From JBMOUD01 sp049319665 (GTDB lineage Bacteria > Pseudomonadota > Gammaproteobacteria > Enterobacterales > Enterobacteriaceae): a DNA stretch of 64,000 nucleotides. The stretch covers positions 372,001 to 436,000 of the forward strand of contig NZ_JBMOUD010000004.1 in NCBI RefSeq assembly GCF_049319665.1, read 5' to 3'. How positions within the stretch are numbered: the stretch's first letter is position 1; each line of letters begins with the position of its first letter. The translations under genes and the position numbers were made by a program. This document shows, piece by piece, positions 17,453 through 26,727 of this stretch. A model generated the notes under the pieces. The model saw only the letters and a program-made list of their open reading frames with translations, did no database searches and was not told the origin of the DNA.

Positions 17453-18145
17453 CTAGCTCAACATAAAATCTACCGCGGCTTGTGCATGTATTGCAGTGGT
17501 ATCAAATACCGGAAGTGCGCTGGCTTCTACCGGCACCAAAAGGCCGATTTCCGTGCAGCCAAAAATCACCGCTTCGGCTCCAGCATCTTTAAGGCTACTG
17601 ATAATTTGCAGATAAATATCGCGGGATTGTCCCGAGATTATCCCCACACATAGCTCTTCGAAAATGATCCGGTGGACCGCTTTTCTTTGCTGCTCATCTG
17701 GAATGATCGTGTCGATGGAGAACTGCTCACGCAGTCTGCCACGATAAAAATCCTGCTCCATGGTATAAGCCGTACCCAGCAAGGCAACCCTCTGATATCC
17801 AGACTGCTGAATCACCTTTCCGGTCGCTTCAGCGATATGTAAAAAGGGCACAGAACACGCCTTTTCAATATGCTCAGCCACTTTATGCATCGTGTTGGTG
17901 CAAAGCACAATGCCTTCGGCACCGGCATCTTGTAGCCCTTTGGCCGCTTTCGCGAGCACCGCTCCCGCTTTATCCCATTGGCCTTGAACCTGATATTCCT
18001 CAATCCTCTGAAAATCTACGCTGTGCAATAACAACTCAGCAGAGTGCAGCCCGCCCAAGCGCTGCTTAACGCCTTCGTTAATCGAACGGTAATAAGGGAT
18101 CGTCGACTCCCAACTCATGCCGCCCAATAGGCCAATCATTTTCAT
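17453..18145 (-). CDS. ygeA: Amino-acid racemase, YgeA/RacX-like
   Basis: A 230-residue Asp/Glu racemase-family enzyme, the length of E. coli YgeA. It has the N-terminal signature MIGLLGGMSWESTIPYY and the two catalytic cysteines, Cys82 in VLCTNTMHK and Cys197 in IFGCTEIGLL. YgeA has broad amino-acid racemase activity, with homoserine among the reported substrates. AGGATG lies before the ATG. It is a monocistronic accessory gene, unrelated in sequence position to the superfamily member NicE. Confidence 0.85.
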   Translation of the reverse strand: MKMIGLLGGMSWESTIPYYRSINEGVKQRLGGLHSAELLLHSVDFQRIEEYQVQGQWDKAGAVLAKAAKGLQDAGAEGIVLCTNTMHKVAEHIEKACSVPFLHIAEATGKVIQQSGYQRVALLGTAYTMEQDFYRGRLREQFSIDTIIPDEQQRKAVHRIIFEELCVGIISGQSRDIYLQIISSLKDAGAEAVIFGCTEIGLLVPVEASALPVFDTTAIHAQAAVDFMLS

Positions 18146-18266
18146 GGTTTCATCCTGCTACATAACAAGTGGTCAAGTGAGGAACATAGTATTGGCTTCA
18201 AGATAGAACCTCTCAGTTCCTACCTGAATCGCTGCGGACTACTCTATGCCCTTGCCAAAGATTCGA

Positions 18267-18701
18267 TCAAGAGAAGCATTTTTTCCTCACAATCACGAAA
18301 ACTAGAAATGATGTAACTGCAGATGACAAATAATACTTCCACGCTAAAAAATTATTAATAGAAATCAATATACCATCTGTACTGACTAGCTCTTCCACGT
18401 TGCCTTTAAAGAAAAATACGAAAATCCATAACAGACAAAAACTGACTATTAGAAATAAAAAATGAAATAGCATCTCTTTTTTAAAAGAAACAACAAGAAT
18501 AGACCTAAACACGAAGAATGAAACGACAATATAAATCAAATAGAATATTGACGATAATAATGGCTTTGCGAGAAATTCTCTATAGCTATTGATGGCGACC
18601 TGTACACCATCAAAATACATACTCAAAAGCACACTATAAGAGAAATATCCCAGAATGGCATAAATGATAAGTAAAAAAGGCAGGGTATATATTTTTTTCA
18701 T
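18267..18701 (-). CDS. Small AT-rich membrane protein of unknown function
   Basis: A 144-residue hydrophobic protein with about four membrane segments (roughly residues 5-25, 48-68, 76-99 and 119-138). It ends in a short basic tail RKKCFS. No family is recognised. Base composition is clearly more AT-rich than the neighbours, suggesting acquisition. The ribosome site is weak (ACAGGCGC), so the start is uncertain. Confidence 0.55.
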   Translation of the reverse strand: MKKIYTLPFLLIIYAILGYFSYSVLLSMYFDGVQVAINSYREFLAKPLLSSIFYLIYIVVSFFVFRSILVVSFKKEMLFHFLFLIVSFCLLWIFVFFFKGNVEELVSTDGILISINNFLAWKYYLSSAVTSFLVFVIVRKKCFS

Positions 18702-18852
18702 TTTGATGCGCCTGTAATAAGCTCAATTAAAATCAATTTATTTAATTCTTACTTAGTCATGTAACTGCTATCTAGCCATCGCTTTGATCATCTTTTTAAA
18801 GATAGGTCTTTTTTATTTTTTAATCTAAGTTTCAAACTTAAAAATACAGCAT

Positions 18853-18877
18853 AAAAAAGGCCCTGATTAACAGGGCC
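18853..18877 (-). terminator. Intrinsic terminator of ssb
   Basis: GGCCCTG pairs with CAGGGCC around ATTAA (18859-18877). On the minus strand it is followed by six T residues (18853-18858), 40 bases after the ssb stop. Confidence 0.9.
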
Positions 18878-18916
18878 TATCGTAACCACTTTTGCTCCTG
18901 ACTTCTTGAGCAGGGC

Positions 18917-19459
18917 TTAGAACGGAATGTCGTCGTCAAAGTCCATTGGTGGTTCGTTGCTGCTTTGTGCTGGCGCGCTGTTCTGTGCCGCTGGGCGAGA
19001 TTGTTGACCGCCGCTGAACTGGTTGCCGCCTTGTGGTTGCTGAGGTTGACCCCAACCGCCTTGCTGACCGCCAGAAGCCTGACCGCCGCCTGCTGGAGCG
19101 CCACCACCTTGACGGCCACCGAGCATCTGCATGGTGCCGCCAACGTTAACCACGATTTCGGTGGTGTATTTTTCTACGCCAGCCTGATCGGTCCATTTAC
19201 GGGTTTGCAGTGCGCCTTCGATATAAACCTGAGAGCCTTTACGCAGGTATTCGCCTGCCACTTCCGCCAGCTTGCCGAACAGCACAACACGGTGCCATTC
19301 CGTTTTTTCTTTCTGCTCGCCGGTAGCCTTGTCACGCCAGCTTTCAGAGGTAGCCAGGGTGATATTAGCTACGGCACCGCCGTTAGGCATATAGCGGACT
19401 TCGGGATCCTGACCCAGATTCCCGACCAGAATCACTTTGTTTACGCCTCTGCTGGCCAT
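18917..19459 (-). CDS. ssb: Single-stranded DNA-binding protein SSB
   Basis: A 180-residue SSB. The OB-fold domain (about residues 1-112) starts MASRGVNKVILVGNLGQDPE. A glycine/glutamine-rich linker follows, then the conserved acidic tip MDFDDDIPF that recruits replication and repair partners. AGGAGA precedes the ATG. It is divergent from uvrA across 285 bp that hold an SOS box, as in E. coli. Confidence 0.98.
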   Translation of the reverse strand: MASRGVNKVILVGNLGQDPEVRYMPNGGAVANITLATSESWRDKATGEQKEKTEWHRVVLFGKLAEVAGEYLRKGSQVYIEGALQTRKWTDQAGVEKYTTEIVVNVGGTMQMLGGRQGGGAPAGGGQASGGQQGGWGQPQQPQGGNQFSGGQQSRPAAQNSAPAQSSNEPPMDFDDDIPF

Positions 19460-19586
19460 GTCGACTCTCCTGATGAGTTAATTTTTACAGTCTAAACGAA
19501 TAATTTTAGCACGCCATCGCCAGAGTTAATACCTGCGATATAGATTCAGAGCAAGATGAAACGGTAGCCTGATTTGCAAGCGAATA

Positions 19587-19602
19587 CTGGATATCCATTC
19601 AG
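19587..19602. promoter_or_regulatory. LexA (SOS) box between ssb and uvrA
   Basis: CTGGATATCCATTCAG matches the E. coli uvrA SOS box (CTGTATATTCATTCAG) at 14 of 16 positions and sits about 140 bases before the uvrA start. The first half-site is CTGG instead of CTGT, which may weaken LexA binding. Confidence 0.75.
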
Positions 19603-19744
19603 CTTTTTTTATGGCATACTTATCCGTTTCGTACTTTCTGTGCCCAAGATTTCTATGCAATTAGCATGGTGACAGCGATGCACGCCCACGCATCACAGAC
19701 TGTCTCCGGCACGGTGAACTTTCAAGTTACTGCGGGAATGGTGA

Positions 19745-22591
19745 ATGGATAAGATCGAAGTTCGGGGCGCACGTACCCACAATCTCAAGAATATCAACCT
19801 GATAATCCCGCGTGACAAACTGATTGTTGTCACCGGTTTGTCCGGTTCTGGCAAATCTTCTCTGGCTTTTGACACCTTATATGCCGAAGGCCAACGCCGC
19901 TACGTTGAATCCCTTTCAGCCTATGCGCGGCAGTTTTTATCCCTGATGGAAAAACCGGACGTTGACCATATTGAAGGCCTGTCTCCGGCGATTTCTATCG
20001 AGCAAAAATCGACCTCGCACAACCCGCGTTCTACCGTAGGGACCATTACCGAGATCCACGATTATCTGCGTCTGCTATTTGCCCGCGTCGGTGAACCGCG
20101 CTGCCCAACGCATAACGAGCCGCTGTCAGCACAAACCGTCAGCCAGATGGTTGATAACGTGCTGGCACAGCCGGAAGGCCAGCGCATGATGCTGTTGGCT
20201 CCGATCATTAAAGATCGTAAAGGCGAACATACCAAGACGCTGCAAAACCTGGCGGCACAGGGTTACATCCGCGCACGTATCGATGGCGAAGTCTGCGACT
20301 TGTCCGATCCACCGAAGCTGGAACTGCAGAAAAAGCACACCATTGAAGTCGTCGTTGACCGCTTTAAAGTCCGTGATGACTTGCAACAACGCCTGGCAGA
20401 GTCCTTTGAAACGGCGCTGGAGCTGTCTGGTGGCACGGCTGTCGTAGCAGATATGGACGATGCTGACGCCGAAGAGATGCTGTTCTCGGCCAACTTTGCT
20501 TGTCCGGTATGTGGCTACAGCATGCGCGAGCTTGAACCACGCATGTTCTCGTTCAACAACCCGGCAGGTGCTTGCCCAACTTGCGATGGTTTGGGTGTAC
20601 AACAGTTCTTCGACCCTGAACGCGTGATCCAAAATCCAGAGTTGTCATTAGCCGGTGGTGCCATCCGCGGCTGGGATCGTCGTAACTTCTACTATTTCCA
20701 AATGCTGCGCTCGTTAGGTGAGCATTATAAGTTCGATGTTGAAGCGCCGTTCAGCGAGTTGGATAAAGACGTTGTGCAGGCTATTTTGCAAGGCTCGGGC
20801 AAAGACACTATCGAGTTTAAATACATAAACGATCGCGGTGACACCTCGATCCGCCGCCATCCATTTGAAGGCGTGCTGCATAATATGGAGCGCCGTTATA
20901 AAGAGACGGAATCCAGTGCAGTACGTGAAGAGCTGGCGAAATACATCAGCAATCGCCCTTGTGCCTCCTGTAAAGGAACGCGCCTGCGCGAAGAAGCGCG
21001 TAATGTATTCGTTGAAGAAACTACATTGCCGGAAATCTCAGATTTCAGCATCGGCCACGCGATGGATTTCTTCTTCAATATGAAACTCAGCGGTCAGCGT
21101 AAGCAGATTGCCGAGAAAATCCTCAAAGAGATCGGTGACCGCCTGAAGTTTCTGGTGAATGTCGGTCTAAACTACCTCTCGCTGTCACGCTCTGCCGAAA
21201 CCTTATCCGGTGGTGAAGCACAGCGTATCCGTCTGGCCAGCCAGATTGGTGCAGGCTTAGTTGGCGTGATGTATGTGCTTGATGAGCCATCTATCGGTTT
21301 GCATCAGCGCGATAACGAACGCCTGCTGGAAACGCTGATCCATCTGCGTGACCTTGGTAACACCGTCATTGTGGTTGAACATGATGAAGATGCAATTCGT
21401 GCCGCTGACCACATTATCGATATCGGTCCGGGCGCAGGTGTTCACGGTGGCCAAGTGGTTGCCGAAGGTACCGCCGCAGATATTATGGCGAAAGAGGAAT
21501 CGCTCACAGGTCAATATCTGAGCGGTAAGCGTGAAATCGCCGTACCACCGCAACGAGTGCAAGCCGATGCAGGTAAGGTACTAAAACTGATTGGTGCAAC
21601 GGGTAACAACCTGAAGGACGTCACGTTGACGCTGCCAGTTGGCCTGTTTACCTGTATTACCGGAGTGTCTGGCTCAGGCAAATCGACGCTGATTAACGAT
21701 ACGTTGTTCCCGCTGGCCCAGCGCCAGTTAAACGGTGCCACCATTGCTGAAGCGGCGCCATATCGTGATATTCAGGGGCTGGAGCATTTCGATAAGGTTA
21801 TCGATATCGACCAAAGCCCAATCGGTCGTACACCGCGTTCTAACCCGGCAACTTATACCGGCATTTTCACTCCGGTTCGTGAACTGTTTGCCGGTGTCCC
21901 AGAGTCTCGTTCTCGCGGCTATACGCCGGGGCGTTTCAGCTTTAACGTGAAAGGTGGCCGCTGCGAAGCCTGCCAGGGCGATGGGGTTATCAAAGTAGAA
22001 ATGCACTTCTTGCCGGACATTTATGTGCCGTGCGATCAGTGTCGAGGTAAGCGCTATAACCGTGAAACGCTGGAGATTAAATACAAAGGCAAAAGCATTC
22101 ACGAAACGCTGGATATGACTATCGAAGAAGCGCGAGATTTCTTTGATGCCGTTCCTGCATTAGCACGCAAGCTGCAAACTTTGATGGATGTTGGCCTGTC
22201 CTATATCCGTCTGGGCCAATCGGCAACCACACTGTCTGGTGGTGAAGCCCAGCGCGTTAAGCTGGCCCGTGAGCTGTCAAAACGCGGCACCGGCCAAACG
22301 CTGTATATCCTTGATGAGCCAACCACCGGTTTGCACTTCGCCGATATTCAGCAGCTGTTAGAAGTGCTGCATCAGTTGCGCGATCAGGGCAATACCATCG
22401 TGGTTATCGAGCATAATCTGGATGTGATTAAAACCGCAGACTGGATTGTCGATCTTGGGCCCGAAGGTGGTCACGGCGGCGGGCAAATCCTGGTGTCTGG
22501 TACACCGGAGACGGTCGCCGAATGTGCCGAATCCCATACCGCACGCTTCCTCAAGCCGCTGTTAGAACGCCACAGCAACAAACAAAAATAG
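19745..22591 (+). CDS. uvrA: Excinuclease ABC subunit A
   Basis: A 948-residue UvrA, the damage-recognition ATPase of nucleotide excision repair. It has two ABC modules: Walker A GLSGSGKSS near residue 31 and GVSGSGKST near 640, and two LSGGEAQR signatures. Zinc-binding CPVC...CPTC and CEAC...CDQC pairs are also present. The N terminus MDKIEVRGARTHNL fixes the start. It is about eight residues longer than the E. coli protein at its C terminus. Confidence 0.98.
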   Translation: MDKIEVRGARTHNLKNINLIIPRDKLIVVTGLSGSGKSSLAFDTLYAEGQRRYVESLSAYARQFLSLMEKPDVDHIEGLSPAISIEQKSTSHNPRSTVGTITEIHDYLRLLFARVGEPRCPTHNEPLSAQTVSQMVDNVLAQPEGQRMMLLAPIIKDRKGEHTKTLQNLAAQGYIRARIDGEVCDLSDPPKLELQKKHTIEVVVDRFKVRDDLQQRLAESFETALELSGGTAVVADMDDADAEEMLFSANFACPVCGYSMRELEPRMFSFNNPAGACPTCDGLGVQQFFDPERVIQNPELSLAGGAIRGWDRRNFYYFQMLRSLGEHYKFDVEAPFSELDKDVVQAILQGSGKDTIEFKYINDRGDTSIRRHPFEGVLHNMERRYKETESSAVREELAKYISNRPCASCKGTRLREEARNVFVEETTLPEISDFSIGHAMDFFFNMKLSGQRKQIAEKILKEIGDRLKFLVNVGLNYLSLSRSAETLSGGEAQRIRLASQIGAGLVGVMYVLDEPSIGLHQRDNERLLETLIHLRDLGNTVIVVEHDEDAIRAADHIIDIGPGAGVHGGQVVAEGTAADIMAKEESLTGQYLSGKREIAVPPQRVQADAGKVLKLIGATGNNLKDVTLTLPVGLFTCITGVSGSGKSTLINDTLFPLAQRQLNGATIAEAAPYRDIQGLEHFDKVIDIDQSPIGRTPRSNPATYTGIFTPVRELFAGVPESRSRGYTPGRFSFNVKGGRCEACQGDGVIKVEMHFLPDIYVPCDQCRGKRYNRETLEIKYKGKSIHETLDMTIEEARDFFDAVPALARKLQTLMDVGLSYIRLGQSATTLSGGEAQRVKLARELSKRGTGQTLYILDEPTTGLHFADIQQLLEVLHQLRDQGNTIVVIEHNLDVIKTADWIVDLGPEGGHGGGQILVSGTPETVAECAESHTARFLKPLLERHSNKQK

Positions 22592-22624
22592 TGATCTCAA
22601 CTCGCCTCCTCAATTCAGGGGAGG

Positions 22625-23044
22625 CTATTCCCCTTGCAAGGTAATCACGATGCGCCGCGCGCCACCGTGGTTACGATGCTCGCACAGATAGATCCCTTGC
22701 CAGGTACCAAGATTGAGCCGCCCTCTGGTTATCGGCAGCGTCAGAGTGCAACCAAGTAAGCTGCTTTTCAGATGCGCTGGCATATCGTCGCTACCTTCAT
22801 AATCGTGCTGATAATAGGGTTCGTTTTCACGCACAGTACGATTGAAATGGCTTTCAAAATCCATGCGCACCGTTGGATCGGCATTTTCGTTAATGGTTAA
22901 CGAGGCTGAAGTATGCTGCAGCAGGATATGGCATAAGCCCACGGAAAACTGGCGAATTTCTGGAAGTTGCTGCATCACCTCTTCGGTAACGAGATGAAAA
23001 CCGCGGTTTTTTGGCTTCAGCGTTAACTCTTTTTGCACCCACAT
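22625..23044 (-). CDS. yjbQ: YjbQ family protein (UPF0047)
   Basis: A 139-residue YjbQ protein with the conserved HTSASLTINENADPTV and the terminal GTWQGIYLCEHRNHGGARR. The family shows low thiamine-phosphate-synthase activity, but its physiological role is uncertain. It converges with uvrA and is divergent from the acuI gene. Confidence 0.9.
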   Translation of the reverse strand: MWVQKELTLKPKNRGFHLVTEEVMQQLPEIRQFSVGLCHILLQHTSASLTINENADPTVRMDFESHFNRTVRENEPYYQHDYEGSDDMPAHLKSSLLGCTLTLPITRGRLNLGTWQGIYLCEHRNHGGARRIVITLQGE

Positions 23045-23139
23045 TCGTGCTATCTCCTCTTTCGTTATTCCACCGCAAAGTATAGCCTTGGGTCATGTCG
23101 TTTAATATGGATTACCCGTTTTCTACTCAGGAGCGAATA

Positions 23140-24126
23140 ATGTTTCAGGCTATTTTAATAGAAAAAACAGATGATAAGAGCCAAAGCACGTTAACGCAGT
23201 TATCTGAAGATCAGCTACCGCCGGGCGAAGTATTGATCGATGTACACTACTCCAGCCTGAATTATAAAGACGGATTAGCCATCACTGGCAAAGGGCCGAT
23301 TGTCCGTAGCTTCCCGATGGTTCCGGGTATCGATTTTGCCGGCATCGTCACCGATAGCAGCAACGCTGATTACGTTAAAGGCGATAAGGTGTTGGTTAAC
23401 GGCTGGGGGTTTGGTGAACAGGCCTGGGGTGGTTTAGCTCAAAAAGCGCGTGTGGATGCCAAATATCTCACTCGCGTTCCCGAGAGTTTAAGCCTAAAAG
23501 ATACGATGATTATCGGTACCGCCGGTTATACCGCCATGCTGTGTATTATCGCCTTAGAAAAGAACGGTGTAACGCCAGAAAAAGGTCAAATACTGGTAAC
23601 CGGCGCTAATGGTGGCGTCGGCAGCTTTGCTATCGCGCTGCTGGCTAAATTAGGCTATCAGGTTGCGGCAGCCACCGGCCGCCCGCACGAGCAGGATTAT
23701 CTGATCACCACACTCGGCGCGAATGAAATTATCGATCGTACAACCTTAAGCGAGCCGGGCAAGCCATTGCAAAAAGCGCGTTGGGCAGCGGCGATTGATT
23801 CCGTTGGTAGTTATACGCTGGCAAATGTCTGTGCCAGCATCATCGAGAGCGGCACCGTTGCCGCCTGTGGTATGGCGCAGGGAATGGATTTTAACGCCAG
23901 CGTCGCGCCGTTTATTTTGCGTAACGTCACACTCGCCGGGATTAACAGCGTAACTCGCCCAGCAGAGGAGCGCGATGTTGCATGGGCACGATTGGCACAA
24001 CTAGTCAGCCGAGAATTACTCGATGCGGTCAGTCAGGAAATACCATTGGAAAATGCTATTGATGCTGCTGAGTGCCTGATCAATGGCGATATTCGCGGTC
24101 GCGTTGTGGTGAATCTACAAGAATAA
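23140..24126 (+). CDS. acuI: Acrylyl-CoA reductase AcuI (YhdH), zinc-free alcohol dehydrogenase family
   Basis: A 328-residue MDR-superfamily NADPH oxidoreductase close to E. coli YhdH/AcuI. It has the N-terminal substrate domain NYKDGLAITGKGPIVRSFP and the dinucleotide-binding VTGANGGVGSFA. AcuI reduces toxic acryloyl-CoA to propionyl-CoA. ATG 23140 follows CAGGAG; the frame extends further left without a ribosome site. Confidence 0.9.
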   Translation: MFQAILIEKTDDKSQSTLTQLSEDQLPPGEVLIDVHYSSLNYKDGLAITGKGPIVRSFPMVPGIDFAGIVTDSSNADYVKGDKVLVNGWGFGEQAWGGLAQKARVDAKYLTRVPESLSLKDTMIIGTAGYTAMLCIIALEKNGVTPEKGQILVTGANGGVGSFAIALLAKLGYQVAAATGRPHEQDYLITTLGANEIIDRTTLSEPGKPLQKARWAAAIDSVGSYTLANVCASIIESGTVAACGMAQGMDFNASVAPFILRNVTLAGINSVTRPAEERDVAWARLAQLVSRELLDAVSQEIPLENAIDAAECLINGDIRGRVVVNLQE

Positions 24127-24132
24127 GCCGAT

Positions 24133-24162
24133 AAAAAAGCCGGGCACTCTATATTGCCCGGC
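24133..24162 (-). terminator. Intrinsic terminator of tyrB
   Basis: GCCGGGC (24139-24145) pairs with GCCCGGC (24156-24162). The minus strand continues into a run of T residues, about 30 bases after the tyrB stop. Confidence 0.85.
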
Positions 24163-24194
24163 TTGATGACATGCTATCTAACGCTTAGCGCCGC

Positions 24195-25388
24195 TTATTG
24201 CACTGCAGCAAAGGCTTCGGCGACTTGTTTCACGTTGTGGTGATTCAATCCCGCCATGCACATACGGCCGCTGGCAATCAGATACACACCAAACTCTTCA
24301 CGCAAGCGATCGACCTGAGCGGCACTAAAACCGGTATAGCTGAACATACCGCGCTGTTGCAGCAGGTAATCAAAGTTACGTGTAGGCAACGCCACTTTCA
24401 GCGTATTAACCAAAGTCTCACGCATTTCAATAATACGTGTACGCATGCCTTCTACTTCTGCCAGCCACTGTGCTTTCAACGTGGCGTCATTCAATACGGT
24501 AGCAACAACTTGCGCACCAAAGTTTGGCGGGCTGGAATAGTTACGGCGCACGGTAGCTTTCAACTGTCCTAATACGCGATCGGCCGCTTCGCTATTTTCA
24601 CACACTACTGACAGGCCGCCTACGCGCTCGCCATAAAGTGAGAAGATTTTAGAGAAGGAGTTGCTTACCAGCAGCGTGACGCCTGCCGCCGCCATCGCGC
24701 GGATGGCATAAGCATCGTCGTCCATACCAGCACCAAAGCCTTGGTAAGCGATGTCGAGGAATGGGATCAGCTCGCGCTGTTTCACCACTTCAATCACCTG
24801 ATCCCACTGCGCATGAGTCAGGTCTGAACCGGTTGGGTTATGGCAGCAAGGATGCAGCAAGGCAATGCTACGCGCAGGCATCTGTTGCAGCGTGGCGAGC
24901 ATCGCGTCGAAATTCACCCCAAGGCTTTGCGGATCAAAGTACGGATAGGTATGCACTTTAAAGCCCGCGCCAGCAAAGATAGCCACATGGTTATCCCAAG
25001 TCGGATCGCTGACCCAGACTTCGGACTGTGGGAAATAAGTTTTCAGGAAGTCGGCACCGACTTTCAATGCGCCAGAGCCACCTACGGTTTGAATCGTCGC
25101 AATACGCTGTTGTTGCAAAGCACTATGCTCAGCACCAAATAACAGCTGTTGCACCGCACCACGGTAAGCTGGCAAACCGTCCATTGGCAGATACAAGGAG
25201 GCGACCTGCGGCAATGCGTTCAGTTGGTTTTCAGCCGTTGCGACCGCATCGAGCTGAGGAATAATACCGTGTGCGTCGTAATAAAGACCGATGCTCAGGT
25301 TAACTTTCTTCTCTCTTGGATCCTTTTTGAAAACGTCCATCAGTGACAGAATGGGATCACCTGCATAAGCATCAACATGTTGAAACAC
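24195..25388 (-). CDS. tyrB: Aromatic amino-acid aminotransferase TyrB
   Basis: A 397-residue fold-type I aminotransferase, the length of E. coli TyrB. It has GVNF..., HPCCHNPTG and the PLP-lysine segment SNSFSKIFSLYGERVG. It transaminates tyrosine, phenylalanine and also leucine precursors. The start codon is GTG, supported by CCAGGAGAG seven bases upstream. It is the last gene of the dnaB-alr-tyrB arrangement also found in E. coli. Confidence 0.93.
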   Translation of the reverse strand: MFQHVDAYAGDPILSLMDVFKKDPREKKVNLSIGLYYDAHGIIPQLDAVATAENQLNALPQVASLYLPMDGLPAYRGAVQQLLFGAEHSALQQQRIATIQTVGGSGALKVGADFLKTYFPQSEVWVSDPTWDNHVAIFAGAGFKVHTYPYFDPQSLGVNFDAMLATLQQMPARSIALLHPCCHNPTGSDLTHAQWDQVIEVVKQRELIPFLDIAYQGFGAGMDDDAYAIRAMAAAGVTLLVSNSFSKIFSLYGERVGGLSVVCENSEAADRVLGQLKATVRRNYSSPPNFGAQVVATVLNDATLKAQWLAEVEGMRTRIIEMRETLVNTLKVALPTRNFDYLLQQRGMFSYTGFSAAQVDRLREEFGVYLIASGRMCMAGLNHHNVKQVAEAFAAVQ

Positions 25389-25569
25389 GGTATTACTCTC
25401 CTGGGATTATTTTTAATGTCGAACCATTATCAGAGCTGCAATCAGCCAACCAAAATGGCTAAGCTCCAGCCTTTAAATATGCCGTTTACGCGGGTAAATA
25501 TCGATAAAAAGATGCGGATTGGCAGTGAATTTTCATCAATTGCGGCCTGGTACACATATCCGAAAAAGA

Positions 25570-26649
25570 TTACGCCTCTCGATATTCACGCTCCACGCGT
25601 GGCGTCAGGCGAGTGATCAATTCATAGGCGCTCATCTTAGCAGCGGCGGCAATCTGTTCAACAGGCAAACCGGCTCCCCAGAGAATCGCTTCATCGCCGA
25701 CACAGTCTTTAGCATCAGGGCCTAAATCCACCGAGATCATATCCATCGATACTCGTCCCACAATCGGGACCTGTCGGCCATTGATCAGCACCGGCGTACC
25801 GCTCGGCATATCTCGCGGATAGCCATCGCCGTAACCTATTGCCAACACACCAAGGCGTGTATCGCGACCACTCACCCAGATACCACCATAGCCCACCGGC
25901 TCATTCGCCCGGTGTTCACGAATGGCAATCAGGCTGGTAGTCAGTGTCATAGCTGGTTGCAAACCAAAATCACGGGCATTGCCATCGTTTAGTGGTGAAA
26001 CACCATAAAGCACAATGCCGGGCCGAACGACATCCAGATGCGCTGTGGGCCAGAGCAAAATACCGCCCGATGCAGCGATAGATTTCATTCCTGGTTTACC
26101 AGCCATAAATTGACTCAGGCAAGCAAGCTGCTCGGAAGTATAAGAAACCTGTGGCTCATCGGCACGGCTGAAATGGCTCATGATATTCACGGGCTGCACA
26201 ACGTTCTTGCAAACGGTTAAGCGCTGGTAAAATGTCTCGGCAACATCAGGACGCACACCTAAACGATGCATACCCGTGTCGAGTTTCATCCACACATTAA
26301 GCGGGCTGGAAAGCTGGGCCTGCTCCAACGCTAGCAACTGTTCTTCGCTGTGAACTGCCGTATCAATTGCATTAGCGACTAATAGCGGCAGGTCAGCTGC
26401 TTCGAAAAAACCCTCTAACAGCAAAATAGGCTTAGTTATGCCACTGGCACGTAAGGCCAGTGCTTCCGACAAGCGCGCCACGCCGTAATAATCCGCCGCT
26501 TGTAAACTTTGAGCGGCTTCAACGATGCCATGCCCATAAGCGTTCGCTTTTACCACCGCAACGACCCGGCTGTTCGGCGCGAGTTGACGTATACGTTGCA
26601 GATTATGTCGCAAAGCGCGGCGGTCGATCACAGCCGTAGCGGCTTTCAT
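25570..26649 (-). CDS. alr: Alanine racemase, biosynthetic
   Basis: A 359-residue alanine racemase providing D-alanine for peptidoglycan. The PLP lysine is Lys34 in VAVVKANAYGHG. The C-terminal domain includes GRVSMDMISVDLG. Its position 78 bp after dnaB, before tyrB, matches E. coli alr rather than dadX. AAGGAA precedes the ATG. Confidence 0.96.
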   Translation of the reverse strand: MKAATAVIDRRALRHNLQRIRQLAPNSRVVAVVKANAYGHGIVEAAQSLQAADYYGVARLSEALALRASGITKPILLLEGFFEAADLPLLVANAIDTAVHSEEQLLALEQAQLSSPLNVWMKLDTGMHRLGVRPDVAETFYQRLTVCKNVVQPVNIMSHFSRADEPQVSYTSEQLACLSQFMAGKPGMKSIAASGGILLWPTAHLDVVRPGIVLYGVSPLNDGNARDFGLQPAMTLTTSLIAIREHRANEPVGYGGIWVSGRDTRLGVLAIGYGDGYPRDMPSGTPVLINGRQVPIVGRVSMDMISVDLGPDAKDCVGDEAILWGAGLPVEQIAAAAKMSAYELITRLTPRVEREYREA

Positions 26650-26727
26650 TGGCGTTCCTTAACGAAAAAATTTAACGAGATGATGCAATACAGCGCCCTG
26701 ACCAACAATGCAGACTGACCAGACCGA

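Noticed and set aside
25485..25498. TTTAC-GCGG-GTAAA dyad upstream of tyrB as a TyrR box
   Set aside because: The half-sites are in the reverse order and spacing compared with the TyrR consensus TGTAAA-N6-TTTACA, so the match is not convincing.
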